Source: Fusarium oxysporum f. sp. lycopersici 4287
Lineage: Eukaryota > Ascomycota > Sordariomycetes > Hypocreales > Nectriaceae
NCBI RefSeq assembly: GCF_000149955.1
Contig: NC_030988.1
Span: forward strand, 3,709,362 to 3,773,361
Length of the DNA: 64,000 nucleotides
Direction: 5' to 3'
Shown: positions 42,301 through 52,313 of the stretch, in pieces
Numbering within the stretch: position 1 is the first letter of the stretch
Layout: each line of letters starts with the position of its first letter
The notes under the pieces: generated by a model
Database searches by the model: none
What the model saw: the letters and a program-made list of their open reading frames with translations, nothing else
Told to the model about the DNA's origin: nothing
Position numbers and translations under genes: made by a program

Positions 42301-44126
42301 ACGTACATGATAAGCGAAACCAACAAAAATCTCAACCTTCTTAAGATAGATTGTAATAAAAACATAACAAATCATCAGATCAATTGAAATTAACTACTAT
42401 ACTCATCTCCAGAGGCGTGAATACCCTCCTGACAGGTTCTTGCATTATGCCCAGTCTTACTGCAAGTCCCGCAACGCCGAACCCTCGGTTACGCCGAACT
42501 TCCTTGACCACTACTTCTCGATGATTCAGCTATTACCTGTATATCTACATCCATCTGATCAATTAGATCCTGACCTTCCTGTATAGTCATACTCCCTCTA
42601 TTCAGTAGGCGGGTTCTTTTTGCCCTGCGCCGCCGGCTAAGTATCTCATTTGCCTGTCGAAGATCTCGGTTCTCAGCTGCAAGTAAGGCAACCTTGTGCA
42701 TAACTGCCTTAGTTCCTTTCTCAAGAGATCTCAAAGCTTCAAGAATTGACTCTGGGGAGCTACTGTGATATCTTCTGATTCGTCTCTGTAGGTATTCAGA
42801 CTGGGATCCAGCCTCAAGAGCTGTTCTTGGGGTCCTTGAAGTCCAAGATTGAGCTTGTTGGGCCTCCTCCTCAACAGGCGTTGGAGTCCGTAGCTGCACA
42901 TCTAGCTTTGAGATTACAACTTCTGGGTCAAAAGGAGCAAGGCCAGCTTCTCTAAAAACCCCCTTGATATTTGCCTCAGTCATAGTCAATTAAAAGGCGG
43001 CGTAAAAGGCCGGGAAGAACTCGGTCTTGGAAATGTGGGTTATAGACCTTCTAATCAGATGCTCTATTTCTCGGCCATATGCCTTTTTTAGCAGCCCAAA
43101 GCACCCAACATCAAGGGGCTGAAGGAGGTGGGAAGAACAAGGTGGCATACAGAGCGTGATGATATTATTCTCCTCACAATATATCTGGAAATCGGCGGAC
43201 TGATGACTTTCATGGCCATCGAGGATCAGAAGACGATAGGGACCAGTTGATCGGTTAGTTATACATCGATCAAAGTGCTTTAGCCACTCGAGGCCTGTCT
43301 CATTATCTGTCCAGCCATTTAAGGTCGTAGCGATAGCCCAAGAGGCCGGGAGGTTGCTTTCTTGGTACCAATTGGCAAGGTGATATTGGCCTGCAACCAC
43401 GATAAGTGGATCAATCGCCTGACCTTCTGCATTAATCGCTTGGATTGCTGTAACCTATTCCCGGTTTCCAGGTTGGACTGATTTTGGCTGTCCACGCCTT
43501 TCCGAGCTAGTAATAACTATAGCGCTTAATATCACGCCCACCATAAAGCCGGTCTCATCAAAGTTCCAGATATCATCTAATCGGATACTATACTTCGCGA
43601 TTGTATTCTATACGAGCCTAAACCAATTGCGAATAGCAATTAGTTCTTCGCATTTGGCCCTCTGATAGTCATACCTGCTCTGAAAACGCGTCTTAAGCTC
43701 TGGTTGCCGTTTGATAAAATTGATAGCCCAGCGCTTGCCAACTGGTGATGCATCGCGGTCAGCAAGCAGTCGATTCGCCATTTCTTCAACATCGCAAAGC
43801 CGGGAAGGAAATCCTCGCGAATCTAGGTCAAGGATATACTGGACTATAACCTGTTCCTCTAGATCACTCAGTTTCCGTGAGTTCGGGATACAATCGCTGC
43901 GAGCTTGTCTGCCCTGAGATCGGTGGTGGAGGGTCTGGAAGTAGACGTCATAGATAAATGCAGCTCGTCGCAGGCTTAATTTTAGGTCTGCCTGATAGGC
44001 CTGAAGTGCAAGAATAATTTGAGACTCTTTATTAGATCGAGATATATTATTTAATTGAGAATCAATTGATCAGATGGTTAGACGTAAGGTTGAGGGATTT
44101 TTGTCTCGCTCGCTTATCACGTACGT
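42301..44126 (-). mobile_element. pogo transposon copy B, inserted in the MITE
   Basis: Bounded by TA on both sides (42299-42300 and 44127-44128), with ends ACGTACATGATAAGCGA and the mirrored ACGTACGTGATAAGCGA. Similarity continues inward through CAAAAATC and TCAACCTT. Length is 1,826 bp, close to the intact copy at 47.4 kb. Confidence 0.9.
42411..44056 (-). pseudogene. pogo transposase copy B, broken mainly by stop codons
   Basis: It follows essentially one frame from the helix-turn-helix head (about 44050) through WNFDETGFMVG, LLILDGHESHQS and LQPLDVGCFG to the CCHC knuckle (CGTCSKTGHNARTC, about 42440-42480). It is interrupted by stops near 43450 (TGG-to-TAG), 43612 (CAG-to-TAG), 42990 (CAA-to-TAA) and 42492. 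Three of these are transitions in CpA context on one strand or the other, as RIP produces. Without those changes the gene would match the intact copy in length. Confidence 0.85.
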
Positions 44127-44303
44127 TAAAAGTCTTTAAAAAATACTATTTAATAAAGTTATTTATACTATTATAAGAAATATTTTTATTAGATTTTTAG
44201 CTATTTTATTTGGGAAGTAAATAACTATAGGGTAGGCTGTTTTTAAGTGCATAGTATACTGGGTCACTCGCTTGTCTGGGTTACTTGCTTATTAACCACG
44301 TTA

Positions 44304-44934
44304 ACCTATCTTAGATCTTTTAAAGATATTAGCCAGGCAGGTTTAAGATTAAATAGTAAATACAATCTCTATTTATATATATATAAGGAGTTGAGTAGAG
44401 GCTAGATATGACTTAACTTAAGTAATTTAAAGTACTTAAAATAAAGGCTAAGGAGAAAGTAACTATTAATATAACTAATTAACTAGTTAGAGGATGGTTG
44501 AAAATCTTTCTATTTATTCTAGTGTTAATAAAAGCCTTACTGGCTTTATTTATAAAAATAAATCCTCTGGTGTTAATAGAGTCTTGGTGGCTAGGAAATA
44601 AACGCCTAAATCTAAGTTTGAAAAGTACTAATTCCTTCTTATTATAAATAGCTAGATAAAGCTGCTTTCTATCCTTGCTATAGACCTTGGCGATAAATAA
44701 TTTTAAGAAAGGCGTATCCTTAATGGTAGTCCTACTTAGTGCATCCTTGGAAGGTCTATAAATGGTGGCATTGGCCAAGTTCCTCTGTCCACCTGTGAGA
44801 GTCTCTCAGCTGTGCTTGCGTAGGTATCCGCTGCAACCTTTCATGGATGCTACAAACTCATAATGCGCCTTAGATCAGCGGCTCAATAAAATCTCTCTGG
44901 ACAAAGCCCTAAGTAATATCAGTAATTAAATCTT
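44304..44934. other. AT-rich relic stretch with a 99-aa open frame
   Basis: The sequence is AT-rich and stop-rich like RIP-mutated DNA. A minus-strand frame at 44479-44778 (begins MANATIYRPSKDALSRTTIK) looks protein-like and Lys/Arg-rich, but I recognise no family. It could be a fragment of another mobile element. The last 150 bases form the 3' flank of the membrane-protein gene. Confidence 0.3.
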
Positions 44935-45824
44935 TTATTGAAAGCAAGAACTAGCACCTGAGAACTCACCACTTCCGTCATCCTCGCTTACTCTGGTATG
45001 TTCATCTCCCCTAAAAGCGAGATATAAGACACAGACAAACTGTCCAAGAGCTATAACAAGCGGCAATAACTGGCCAACAGATCGAAGAGTTGAGATGCTG
45101 GATACGTCGTGGATATGATTCCAGGAAATTGTGAGTTCAGTTGATACGATTGATATTGCCAATAGAACGATAGTAGAAGAGCCTTTGACTAATTTGATCC
45201 ACTTAGATTCCGAGGCTCCTGAATCTGATTCAATGGGGTCTGGCGGTATGAGAGCTAAATAAGGATATTAGATATCTCGGCTCTTGCGAATAAATACATA
45301 ACACAGTTGTTAGGCATTAACATACCAAAAATCAGATAAAGAATTAGGTAAACAATATAACCGACCTTCATGGCGGTGCGAAACCAGCCGTATAAATCGA
45401 CCTTGGCGAAAACGAAGACGTAATCTTGGGCGCATCCTGAAGACGGCAGAACATCAAGTCCCGACCAAGAAAACCACAACCAATAGCTAATCGCCGCTAC
45501 TACGGTGAGTTTACTGCGTACCTGGAATTTGGTGCTGTGCCAATTGCTCAAGAGGATAATAACGCCAGCATAGGCCGAGCCAATGAGAACAGGGAATATA
45601 CCCAACTCGACGCCGCGGATCTCTCGTGAACTTGAGAGCTTGAGGATGATGATCCACGAGGAGACGAACAGGGAGAGATTGGTGTTGGCGAAGAAGCTGT
45701 AATACATAGACTGGGGAATAAATGTAGCTACTAGTGCCATTGTAAGTAATTGGATATAGAGACTTAGACGGATGCCAAGACCGTAGAGGTCTGGATTGCC
45801 ATTAAAGCCGCAGTTGTCGGCCAT
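44935..45824 (-). CDS. Multi-pass membrane protein, paralogue A of a divergent pair
   Basis: Exons 45824-45326 and 45254-44935 give 272 residues. The 71-nt intron (GTATGT...TTTAG) restores the frame into ALIPPDPIESDSG. About seven hydrophobic helices are visible. The N-terminus carries NPDLYGLGIRLSLY, the middle WSGLDVLPSSGC, and the last helix is preceded by SVGQLLPL. These three landmarks recur in the neighbour at 46399 (NPDLYGIGIRIG, FSGLD...GC, AVGQLLPL). The two are paralogues transcribed away from each other. The C-terminus is a short acidic cytoplasmic-type tail. I know such proteins only as uncharacterised fungal membrane proteins; substrate and location are unknown. Confidence 0.75.
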
Positions 45825-46398
45825 GTTATTGCAGAACGATAGAGATATCGCTTATAAGTCTTTCAATGGAGCAAACAGTGGAAACAAGATAAAAGCCTTT
45901 TATTATAGAGCGCGGTTCTCGCCTATGCCTTTTTGACAACACCAGTTCATTATCCAAATGCATGTCACACCACCAGGGCTTGACGGTCACAAGGCTGTGA
46001 AAATGACCTTTTCGAGCTGAACATTGGTGGCTGAAAATCGGCCTACTATGCCAGCCACTTTACCCATTCCGACCAGCGGATCATAAGATTAGTGACAGTA
46101 GCAACAACGAAGTAGCACGCAATAAACCAGTAGTCACATATTAAGTAAGGCAATGTTTCATTAGCATTTGATTTAAATCAATAGTGTCAGCCACAGTTTA
46201 ATGCTGAACACAGGAGTCGGATGACTTTTCATGAGGTGATTATGAGGCAAATCGTAACACTGGCTGCTGTGTCAGTGCGCTGCCGTCAGAAGAGGTATAA
46301 ATTAATTGTTTTCTGCCGCCTCAAAGAAAATTAATAAGCATCCAGCGTTACATAAACTATCTCCAAACTACTTAAGCATAAATAACGCAACCCAAACA
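45825..46398. promoter_or_regulatory. Shared upstream region of the divergent membrane-protein pair
   Basis: 574 bp between the two start codons must hold both promoters, so co-regulation is possible. A TATA-like GGTATAAATTAATT lies at 46294-46307, about 95 bp before the plus-strand ATG. No other element recognised. Confidence 0.4.
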
Positions 46399-47220
46399 AT
46401 GATCAACTCTACCAGCGCCACTGGTGAGAAATCTATTTGCCCATTTGCAGGCAACCCAGACCTGTACGGCATTGGCATCCGGATCGGCTTCTACCTGCAG
46501 TGGATCTCCACCCTGCTCGCAACTCTCTTCGCACCATGGGAAGAAGACATCCTGCGCATACTCAACCTCTTGGTCCAACTGGCCATGTTCTTAGGTCTCG
46601 TATTCCTCACACAGGACGGCGAGATCCACGCGATTGAGCCAGTCATCACGCTTTGGCTGTCATTCGGAGCGCTTTCTAGCCTATCCGGCAATGGAATCAA
46701 CCCGCTTGGTAGATTTTCTGGCTTTTTCAGAGTTCTGGTGTACTCTGGCTTCGCAGGTTATGCGTGCCGGCTATGGTTTTCAGGCCTCGACGACATGCTT
46801 GAAGCTGAGAAGGGCTGCAGGATTGTGGCATTCTTTGGAGGTGTGACCATTGAAGGGTCGTTTCGAAAGTACAACAAAGTGGCGGCGTTTATCGGTGCTG
46901 CCATTTGTGCCACATTCGCAATCGCAAGTGTGTTCAAGATTTCAAACGCTTTCAAAAACGCAACATATCGCAAGAGGTACAACGTGGAAATCGTCTTCCT
47001 TCTCTTCTCCTTTACAATTATAATATTGTCGATATCTGTGGTGGAATGGCTGGTGAGGGCAAATGGAATTACCAGTATTTGGGAAATAACAGCTGTTGGC
47101 CAGTTACTTCCCTTACTATCAGGTATATTTGGGCTTCTAGAGGTATTATATGGCATATATACTAAGAGGCTATGGGAGGTTTCGCGGTGCTGGGTTCTGT
47201 TAAATCACCATCTCACCTGA
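46399..47220 (+). CDS. Multi-pass membrane protein, paralogue B of a divergent pair
   Basis: 273 residues without introns, from the ATG at 46399 (MINSTSATGEKS). The frame upstream to 46306 has no other ATG. About seven hydrophobic helices. It shares NPDLYGIGIR, the FSGLD...GC block and AVGQLLPLLSG with paralogue A, and almost the same length (273 against 272). It lacks the intron of paralogue A. The C-terminus runs into AT-rich relic DNA (last residues VSRCWVLLNHHLT), so the original tail may be changed. Function unknown. Confidence 0.75.
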   Translation: MINSTSATGEKSICPFAGNPDLYGIGIRIGFYLQWISTLLATLFAPWEEDILRILNLLVQLAMFLGLVFLTQDGEIHAIEPVITLWLSFGALSSLSGNGINPLGRFSGFFRVLVYSGFAGYACRLWFSGLDDMLEAEKGCRIVAFFGGVTIEGSFRKYNKVAAFIGAAICATFAIASVFKISNAFKNATYRKRYNVEIVFLLFSFTIIILSISVVEWLVRANGITSIWEITAVGQLLPLLSGIFGLLEVLYGIYTKRLWEVSRCWVLLNHHLT

Positions 47221-47379
47221 TAATAATATATTATTATAAGTAATAATAGCCCAATCGACCAAGTAGGGATAATATATAATATCTTTATTTTATTACTTTA
47301 GCAAAGTAATAACTAATAAATAAAATCCAGGTAAGTTATTCTAATAATAGCTATAAAAGTATTAATAATAAACTCTCTA
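47221..47379. other. Short AT-rich relic sequence
   Basis: Very AT-rich, with runs of TAATAATA; probably RIP-mutated mobile DNA into which copy C inserted. Ends with the TA target site of copy C. Confidence 0.4.
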
Positions 47380-49240
47380 ACGTGTATGATAAGCAAGTGG
47401 GCCATCCAAGTAAGTGGGCCACTTCTTGTATACCCTTAAGGTAAAAACTAAAATAAAAACACCACAAGCTATCTAATTAATTAGAACTACTCGCTATACT
47501 CTCCTCTAGACGTCTCAATCACTACCTGACAGGTCCTTGCATTATGCCCAGTCTTTCCGCATACACCACAGCGCCGAACGCCCGGTCGCGCCGACCTTTC
47601 TTGACCACTACTTCTCGACGATTCGGCCACTACCTGCGCATCTACATCCATCTGATCAACTACTTGCCTTGATTCCCCTGCAGTCATCACCCCTCCTTTC
47701 TGTAATCGAGTTCTTTTTGCCCTTCGGCGTCGACTAAGTATCTCATTTGCTTGTTCAAGGTCATTCATCCTAGCCTCTACTAAGGCTAGCTTATGCATGA
47801 CTGTGCTTGTTCCCTTCTCAAAACACTTCACAGCTTGAATAAGTGACTCTGGAGAGCTGCTATGATGTCTTCTGATTCGTTTCTGTAAGTAAGCAGATTG
47901 AGATTGGACCTCAAGAACTGTCTTTGGGGTCTTTGAAACCCATGGGGTTAAGGGTTCAGCAACCTCCTCGGAAGGCGTTGGAGTCCGCAGCTTCATATCA
48001 AGCTTTGAGATCACGCTTTCCGGGTTAAAAGGAGCAAGCCCAGCTCCTCTAAAACCCCCTTTGATATTTTTTTCGGTTATAGTGGCTTGGAAGGCGGCGT
48101 GGAAGGCGGGAAAGAACTCAGTCTTCGAAATATAGGTTATAGAGCATCTGATCAGATGCTCTATTTCTCGACCATATGCCTTCTTTAGTGGCCCAAAGCA
48201 CCCGATATCAAGAGGCTGAAGTAGATGAGACGCATGAGCCGGAATACAGAGCGTGATGATATTATTCTCCTGGCAATATTTCTCAAAAGCGACGGAGTGG
48301 TGACTTTCGTGGCCATCAAGGATCAGAAGACGATAAGAACCAACTGATCGGTCAGTTGTGCATCGGTTGAAGTGCTTTAGCCACTCAAGACCTAGTTCAT
48401 TGTTTGTCCAGCCATTTTGGCTCGTTGCAATAACCCAGCCGTTTGGGAGGGTAGGTTCTTCATGCCAGTTGGCAAGGTGATATTGGCCCGCTCCAATGAT
48501 AAACGGCTCGATCGCCCAGCCTTCCGCATTAATCGCTTGAATGACTGTAATCCATTCACGATTCCCAGGCTGCACTGATTTTGGTCTTCCAAGCCTTTCT
48601 GAACCTGTGACGACCATGCCGCTTGAGATAACACCCATCATAAAGCCAGTCTCATCAAAGTTCCAGATATCCTCTGATTGGATACCATACTTCGCGATTG
48701 TGTTCTGTACGAGCTTAAACCAGTTTCGAATAATAGTTGGATCTTCGCATTTGGCCCTCTGGTAGTCATATTTACGAAAGAAATGCGTCTTGAGCTCTGG
48801 TTGTCGTTTAACGAAGTTATGAGCCCAGCGCTTGCCAACGGGTGGTGCCTTGCGGTCAGCGAGGAGAGAATTGGCCATTTCTTCAATAAAAGAATGTCGC
48901 GGAGGAAACCCTCGCGAATCTAGGTCGAGAATAAAGTGAACTACTATTTCTTCTTCTAGATTAGATAGTCTGCGTGATTTCTGGGTAGTATCGCGTCGTG
49001 ATTGAATGCCATTCTGGCGGCGACGTAAGGTATTGCGAGGAACTTCATATGTATCTGCAGCGCGTCGGACACTTAGTTTGGGGTTATTTTGAAGGGCCTG
49101 AAGTGCAAGAAGCATTCTAGCCTCAGTAGAAGAGTTCGGCATGCTTGGTGGTTGAGAATTATCTGATTAGATAGAAATGTTGCAAGGTGAGGGATTTTTG
49201 GCCCACTTACTTGGATGGCCCACTTGCTTATCATGTACGT
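47380..49240 (-). mobile_element. pogo transposon copy C, intact
   Basis: 1,861 bp between TA dinucleotides (47378-47379 and 49241-49242). The left end is ACGTGTATGATAAGCAAGTG and the right end is the mirror of ACGTACATGATAAGCAAGTG. Both continue with GGCCATCCAAGTAAGTGGGCC, so the word AAGTGGGCC occurs twice per end and is probably where the transposase binds. The gene inside is open. Confidence 0.93.
47487..49142 (-). CDS. pogo-family transposase, intact
   Basis: 551 residues, uninterrupted, the only complete copy of this family in the window. A helix-turn-helix DNA-binding region lies at about 10-120 (PKLSVRRAADTYEVPRNTLR). The DDE core has WNFDETGFMMG (D163), LLILDGHESHHS (D276) and LLQPLDIGCFG (D312). 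A basic stretch SRRRRAKRTRL near 470 is probably a nuclear signal. A CCHC knuckle CGVCGKTGHNARTC (525-538) is unusual for Tc1/mariner proteins but shared by all copies here. It inserts at TA. The ATG is 98 bp from the element end. It could mobilise copies A, B and D and the related MITE if their ends are bound. Confidence 0.93.
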   Translation of the reverse strand: MPNSSTEARMLLALQALQNNPKLSVRRAADTYEVPRNTLRRRQNGIQSRRDTTQKSRRLSNLEEEIVVHFILDLDSRGFPPRHSFIEEMANSLLADRKAPPVGKRWAHNFVKRQPELKTHFFRKYDYQRAKCEDPTIIRNWFKLVQNTIAKYGIQSEDIWNFDETGFMMGVISSGMVVTGSERLGRPKSVQPGNREWITVIQAINAEGWAIEPFIIGAGQYHLANWHEEPTLPNGWVIATSQNGWTNNELGLEWLKHFNRCTTDRSVGSYRLLILDGHESHHSVAFEKYCQENNIITLCIPAHASHLLQPLDIGCFGPLKKAYGREIEHLIRCSITYISKTEFFPAFHAAFQATITEKNIKGGFRGAGLAPFNPESVISKLDMKLRTPTPSEEVAEPLTPWVSKTPKTVLEVQSQSAYLQKRIRRHHSSSPESLIQAVKCFEKGTSTVMHKLALVEARMNDLEQANEILSRRRRAKRTRLQKGGVMTAGESRQVVDQMDVDAQVVAESSRSSGQERSARPGVRRCGVCGKTGHNARTCQVVIETSRGEYSE

Positions 49241-49292
49241 TAGCTAGATTCAAGACTTAGTAAAGTTAATTAATAAGATAACCTTTAGGCTA

Positions 49293-51136
49293 ACGTATAT
49301 GATAAGCGAGTGAGCCACCTTTCATCACCTACATAATAAGATTACTCCTAAAAACATCACAATCTATCAGATTAATTAAAGTTAATCGCTATATTCTTCC
49401 ATATTGACCTCGATTTCCTCCTGACAGGTCCTTGCATTATGCCCGGCCTTGCCGCATACACCACAACGCCGACCACCCGGTCGCTCTGACCTTCCTCGAC
49501 CACCACTTCTTGAGGATTCAGCTGTTACCTGCGCATCAATATCTATCTGATCAATTGCTTGTGATGCTTCCCCTATAGTTAAAGGCCCTTCTTTCTGTAA
49601 TCTAGTTCTTTTTGCCCTGCGGCGCCGGCTTAGTATCTCATTTGCATCTCGAAGATTTCGGACCTCATTCCTCAATAAGACAACCTCATGCATAACTGCC
49701 TTTGTTGCTTTAGTATTTGACTTTAAAGCTTCTATTATTGACTCTGGGGAGCTGCCTTTATGTCTTCTGATTCGTTTTTCGAGGTATTCAGACTGAGATT
49801 GAGCCTCAATTGCTGTCTTTGGGGTCTTTGGAAACCCATGGGGTTAATGGTTGGCTGACCTCCCCAGGAGGCGTTTGGGGTTCGTAGCTGCACATCAAGC
49901 TTTGAAGATCACGGCTTCTGGGGTCAAGAGGAGCAAAGTTCAGCTCCTCTAAAACCCCCCTGGATATTGCTTTCTGTGAAAGTAGCTTTAAAGGCGGCAT
50001 AAAAGGCCGGAAAGAACTCGGTCTTGGAAATATGGGTTATGGAGCATCTAATCAGATGCTCTATTTCTCGACCATAAGCCTGTTTCAGCACTGCAAAGCA
50101 CCCAACATCAAGAGGCTGAAGTAGGTGAGATGCATGAGGCGGCATACAAAGCGTGATAATCTTATTATCCTGGCAGTATCTCTCAAAGTCAGCAGAGTGG
50201 TGGCTTTCGTGGCCATCGAGGATCAGAAGACGATAGACACCAACTGATCGGTTACTTGTAGACCGATCAAAGTGCTTTAGCCACTCGAGATCCAGCTAGT
50301 TGTTTGTCCACCCATTTTGGCTTGTTGCAATAACCCAATCGCCCGGGAGGTTGCTTTCTTGGTACCAGTTGGCAAGGTGATATTGGCCCGCACCAATGAT
50401 GAACGGCGCGATCGATTGATCTTCTGCATTAATCGCCTGGATTACTGTAATCCATTCACGATTTCCAGCCTGCACTTATTTTGGTCTTCCTTGCCTTTCC
50501 GAGCCTGTAACTGCCATTCCGGCCATTATAAGGCCCATCATAAAGCCAGTCTCATCAAAGTTCCACATATCATCTGATCGGATACCATGCTTCGCGATTG
50601 TGTTCTGTACAAGCCTGAACCAGCCACGAATAATAGTCTGATCTTCGCATTTAGCTCTCTGATAGTCATATCTCCGAAATAAACGTACCTTTAGCTCTGG
50701 TTATCGATTTACGAAGGTATGAGCCCAACGCTTGCCAACAGGTGACACGTCGCGGTCTGCAAGCAGAGAATTGGCCATTTCTCCCACAAATCGCAGTCGC
50801 GCAGAAAATCCTCGCGAATCTAGGTCGAGAATGAATTGGACTATTATCTGCTCCTCTAGATCAGATAGTCTCCGTGACTTTGGGATACAATCGCGCCGTG
50901 ATTGAATGCCATTATGGCGGCGGCGTAAGGTCTCAAAAGAAACCTGATATATAGTTGAGGCACGTCGGAGACTTAGTTTTGGGTTATTTTAAAGGGCCTA
51001 AAGGGCAAGAAGGATTCTAGCTTTATTTAAAGATTGTGGCATGTTTAGTGGTTGAGAAGTATTTGATCAGATAGTAATAGTGTAGGATGAGAGATTTTTG
51101 GCTCACATACTTATCTCACATGCTTATCAAACACGT
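49293..51136 (-). mobile_element. pogo transposon copy D, degenerate
   Basis: 1,844 bp between TA sites (49291-49292 and 51137-51138). The left end ACGTATATGATAAGCGAGTG and right end (mirror of ACGTGTTTGATAAGCATGTG) have diverged. It has the same orientation as copy C and begins only 50 bp from it. Confidence 0.88.
49382..51042 (-). pseudogene. pogo transposase copy D, broken
   Basis: It starts at an ATG (51042) matching copy C and keeps the CCHC knuckle (CGVCGKAGHNARTC) at its end. In between are at least three frameshifts (near 49830, 49920 and 49990) and several stops. The catalytic LQPLDVGCF region and the RLLILDGHESHH region are still readable. Confidence 0.85.
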
Positions 51137-51166
51137 TAGTTTTATTGGGATTTGAGACAAAGGTTA

Positions 51167-51216
51167 AGATTTTTGGCTAACTCGCTTTTCTGGTTAACTC
51201 GCTTGTCAACCACCTT
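51167..51216. repeat. Orphan pogo right end
   Basis: The mirror of this segment begins AAGGTGGTTGACAAGCGAG and continues AACCAGAAAAGCGAGTTAGCC, then CAAAAATCTTAACCTT, a pogo terminal and subterminal sequence. Copy D inserted 75 bp from it, so it is the remaining end of an older element interrupted by D. TA at 51215-51216. Confidence 0.6.
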
Positions 51217-51458
51217 AGATTTTATATTTATTGGGACAGGTGCTGATAAACCGGAGCCAGAACTTAACGCCCTGCTATAAAGTGTTGCCTTGCCTGAACG
51301 TGTAACCAAGTACTAATGAGAAATTCAAACCCAGCTCCTATCAAAAATCAAGTCTCCCCTCTACAAATTGTAGTAAAATAAATTATTTGCTGTGCACTTG
51401 ATTTATGGCTGTAGGACTAGCCGCGGATTTCTTATGTGACACCTTGATAAGTGCGGTT

Positions 51459-51683
51459 CTAAGCTTCATGGAGTTTTTCAGCCTTGGGAGGGTACTTTCC
51501 CCCTTCTTTTTCAATCTTCGGCTGACAAGTACACCAGTCATGCTCAGGAATCTCAGACATGACCTCTGGAACGTGGTTACCGCAGCCCCACCAAGTGGCT
51601 TTTTCTATAGCCAAGGTCAGTCCCGACCAATGATTTGAATAAGCGGGCTTACTGCAAGTGTTGCAAGTGGCTTTCTTGCACAT
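51459..51683 (-). CDS. Small conserved Cys-rich protein (58 aa)
   Basis: Exons 51683-51653 and 51604-51459. The 48-nt intron (GTAAGC...CTGAC...CTATAG) is a multiple of three and has no stop, so an unspliced reading gives 74 residues. Splicing joins MCKKATCNTC directly to KKATWWGCGNH, which matches the compact pattern of a small protein conserved across fungi (C-x4-C-x2-C...WWGCG-x-H...WCTC). Six cysteines and one His suggest metal binding, but the role is unknown. The whole product is a single small module without signal peptide or membrane helix. Confidence 0.8.
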   Translation of the reverse strand: MCKKATCNTCSKPAYSNHWSGLTLAIEKATWWGCGNHVPEVMSEIPEHDWCTCQPKIEKEGGKYPPKAEKLHEA

Positions 51684-52091
51684 TCTGACGGGAATTCTCG
51701 TTTATAAACCGGTGCTTAAAGGAAGGGGAATTTAATTTTAGCTATGCAGTAGGCACAGATGCAGACAATAAATATCACTCAGATTAGGGGCGAAGTGGAT
51801 CATATATGTGAGATTTGCACCTTGAATGCTGCCAGGGATGGCATATCCATGACGTAAGAGAAACCCAGATCGTACGAGATCGGGAGACTCTAAACTTGGG
51901 GAGTATGATCCTCACAAGGCTCTTAAAAAAGGTCGCCGATTCTAATCCCCGCTCGATCCTTTAAAATTTATATTTTATTTCCCGCGCCTTCTAACAAGGT
52001 TTTTAGTACCACTAGACCTTGAATGTGAATTCATGCTATGGGGCATAGATTTGTAAGTTGCTTAGCAGAATAACCCACGTTGACATTGTTG
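51684..52091. repeat. Non-coding; holds left copy of a 110-bp inverted repeat pair (about 51932-52042)
   Basis: GTCGCCGATTCTAATCCCCG and the following blocks (AAGGTTTTTAGTACCACTAG, GAATGTGAATTCATGCT) recur in inverted orientation at 56076-56168. The word GATTCTAATCC resembles a Pol III B box, but the cloverleaf does not close. No gene. Confidence 0.6.
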
Positions 52092-52313
52092 TATCCCTTT
52101 GACTGGCGTAAGGCAACACCTAGGTCACGAGCAGGGATTCCAACCAATCATAGAGCCACAAGCTCAAGGTATGTAAAGCCCCGCCTAATTTCCGCGATAC
52201 TTTGCGCCGGATCGTTCATTCCACCTCCACTATCTCCGACTAGAGAATATCATTCATAAAGCATCAATCATGGCTCAACAGCCCCTTCCCACGTCTTGGC
52301 AGCCCACTGACAT

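Larger units (their letters stand above)
42112..44301. mobile_element. pogo-type MITE (about 360 bp) split by a later insertion
   Basis: The outer ends are 45-bp inverted repeats, ACGTGGTTGATAAGCGAGTG on the left (42112) and the mirror ending at 44301, both containing the inner word AGACAAGCGAGTGACCCAG and both bordered by TA. Removing the 1.83-kb pogo inside leaves 187 + 175 bp of AT-rich, non-coding sequence, so the outer element is a MITE. Confidence 0.85.

Noticed and set aside
51870..51960. tRNA-like fold at GATCGGG...CTCGATC with B-box-like GATTCTAATCC
   Set aside because: Acceptor and D stems pair, but the T stem and anticodon stem do not, and the conserved part is a repeat; reported as repeat only.
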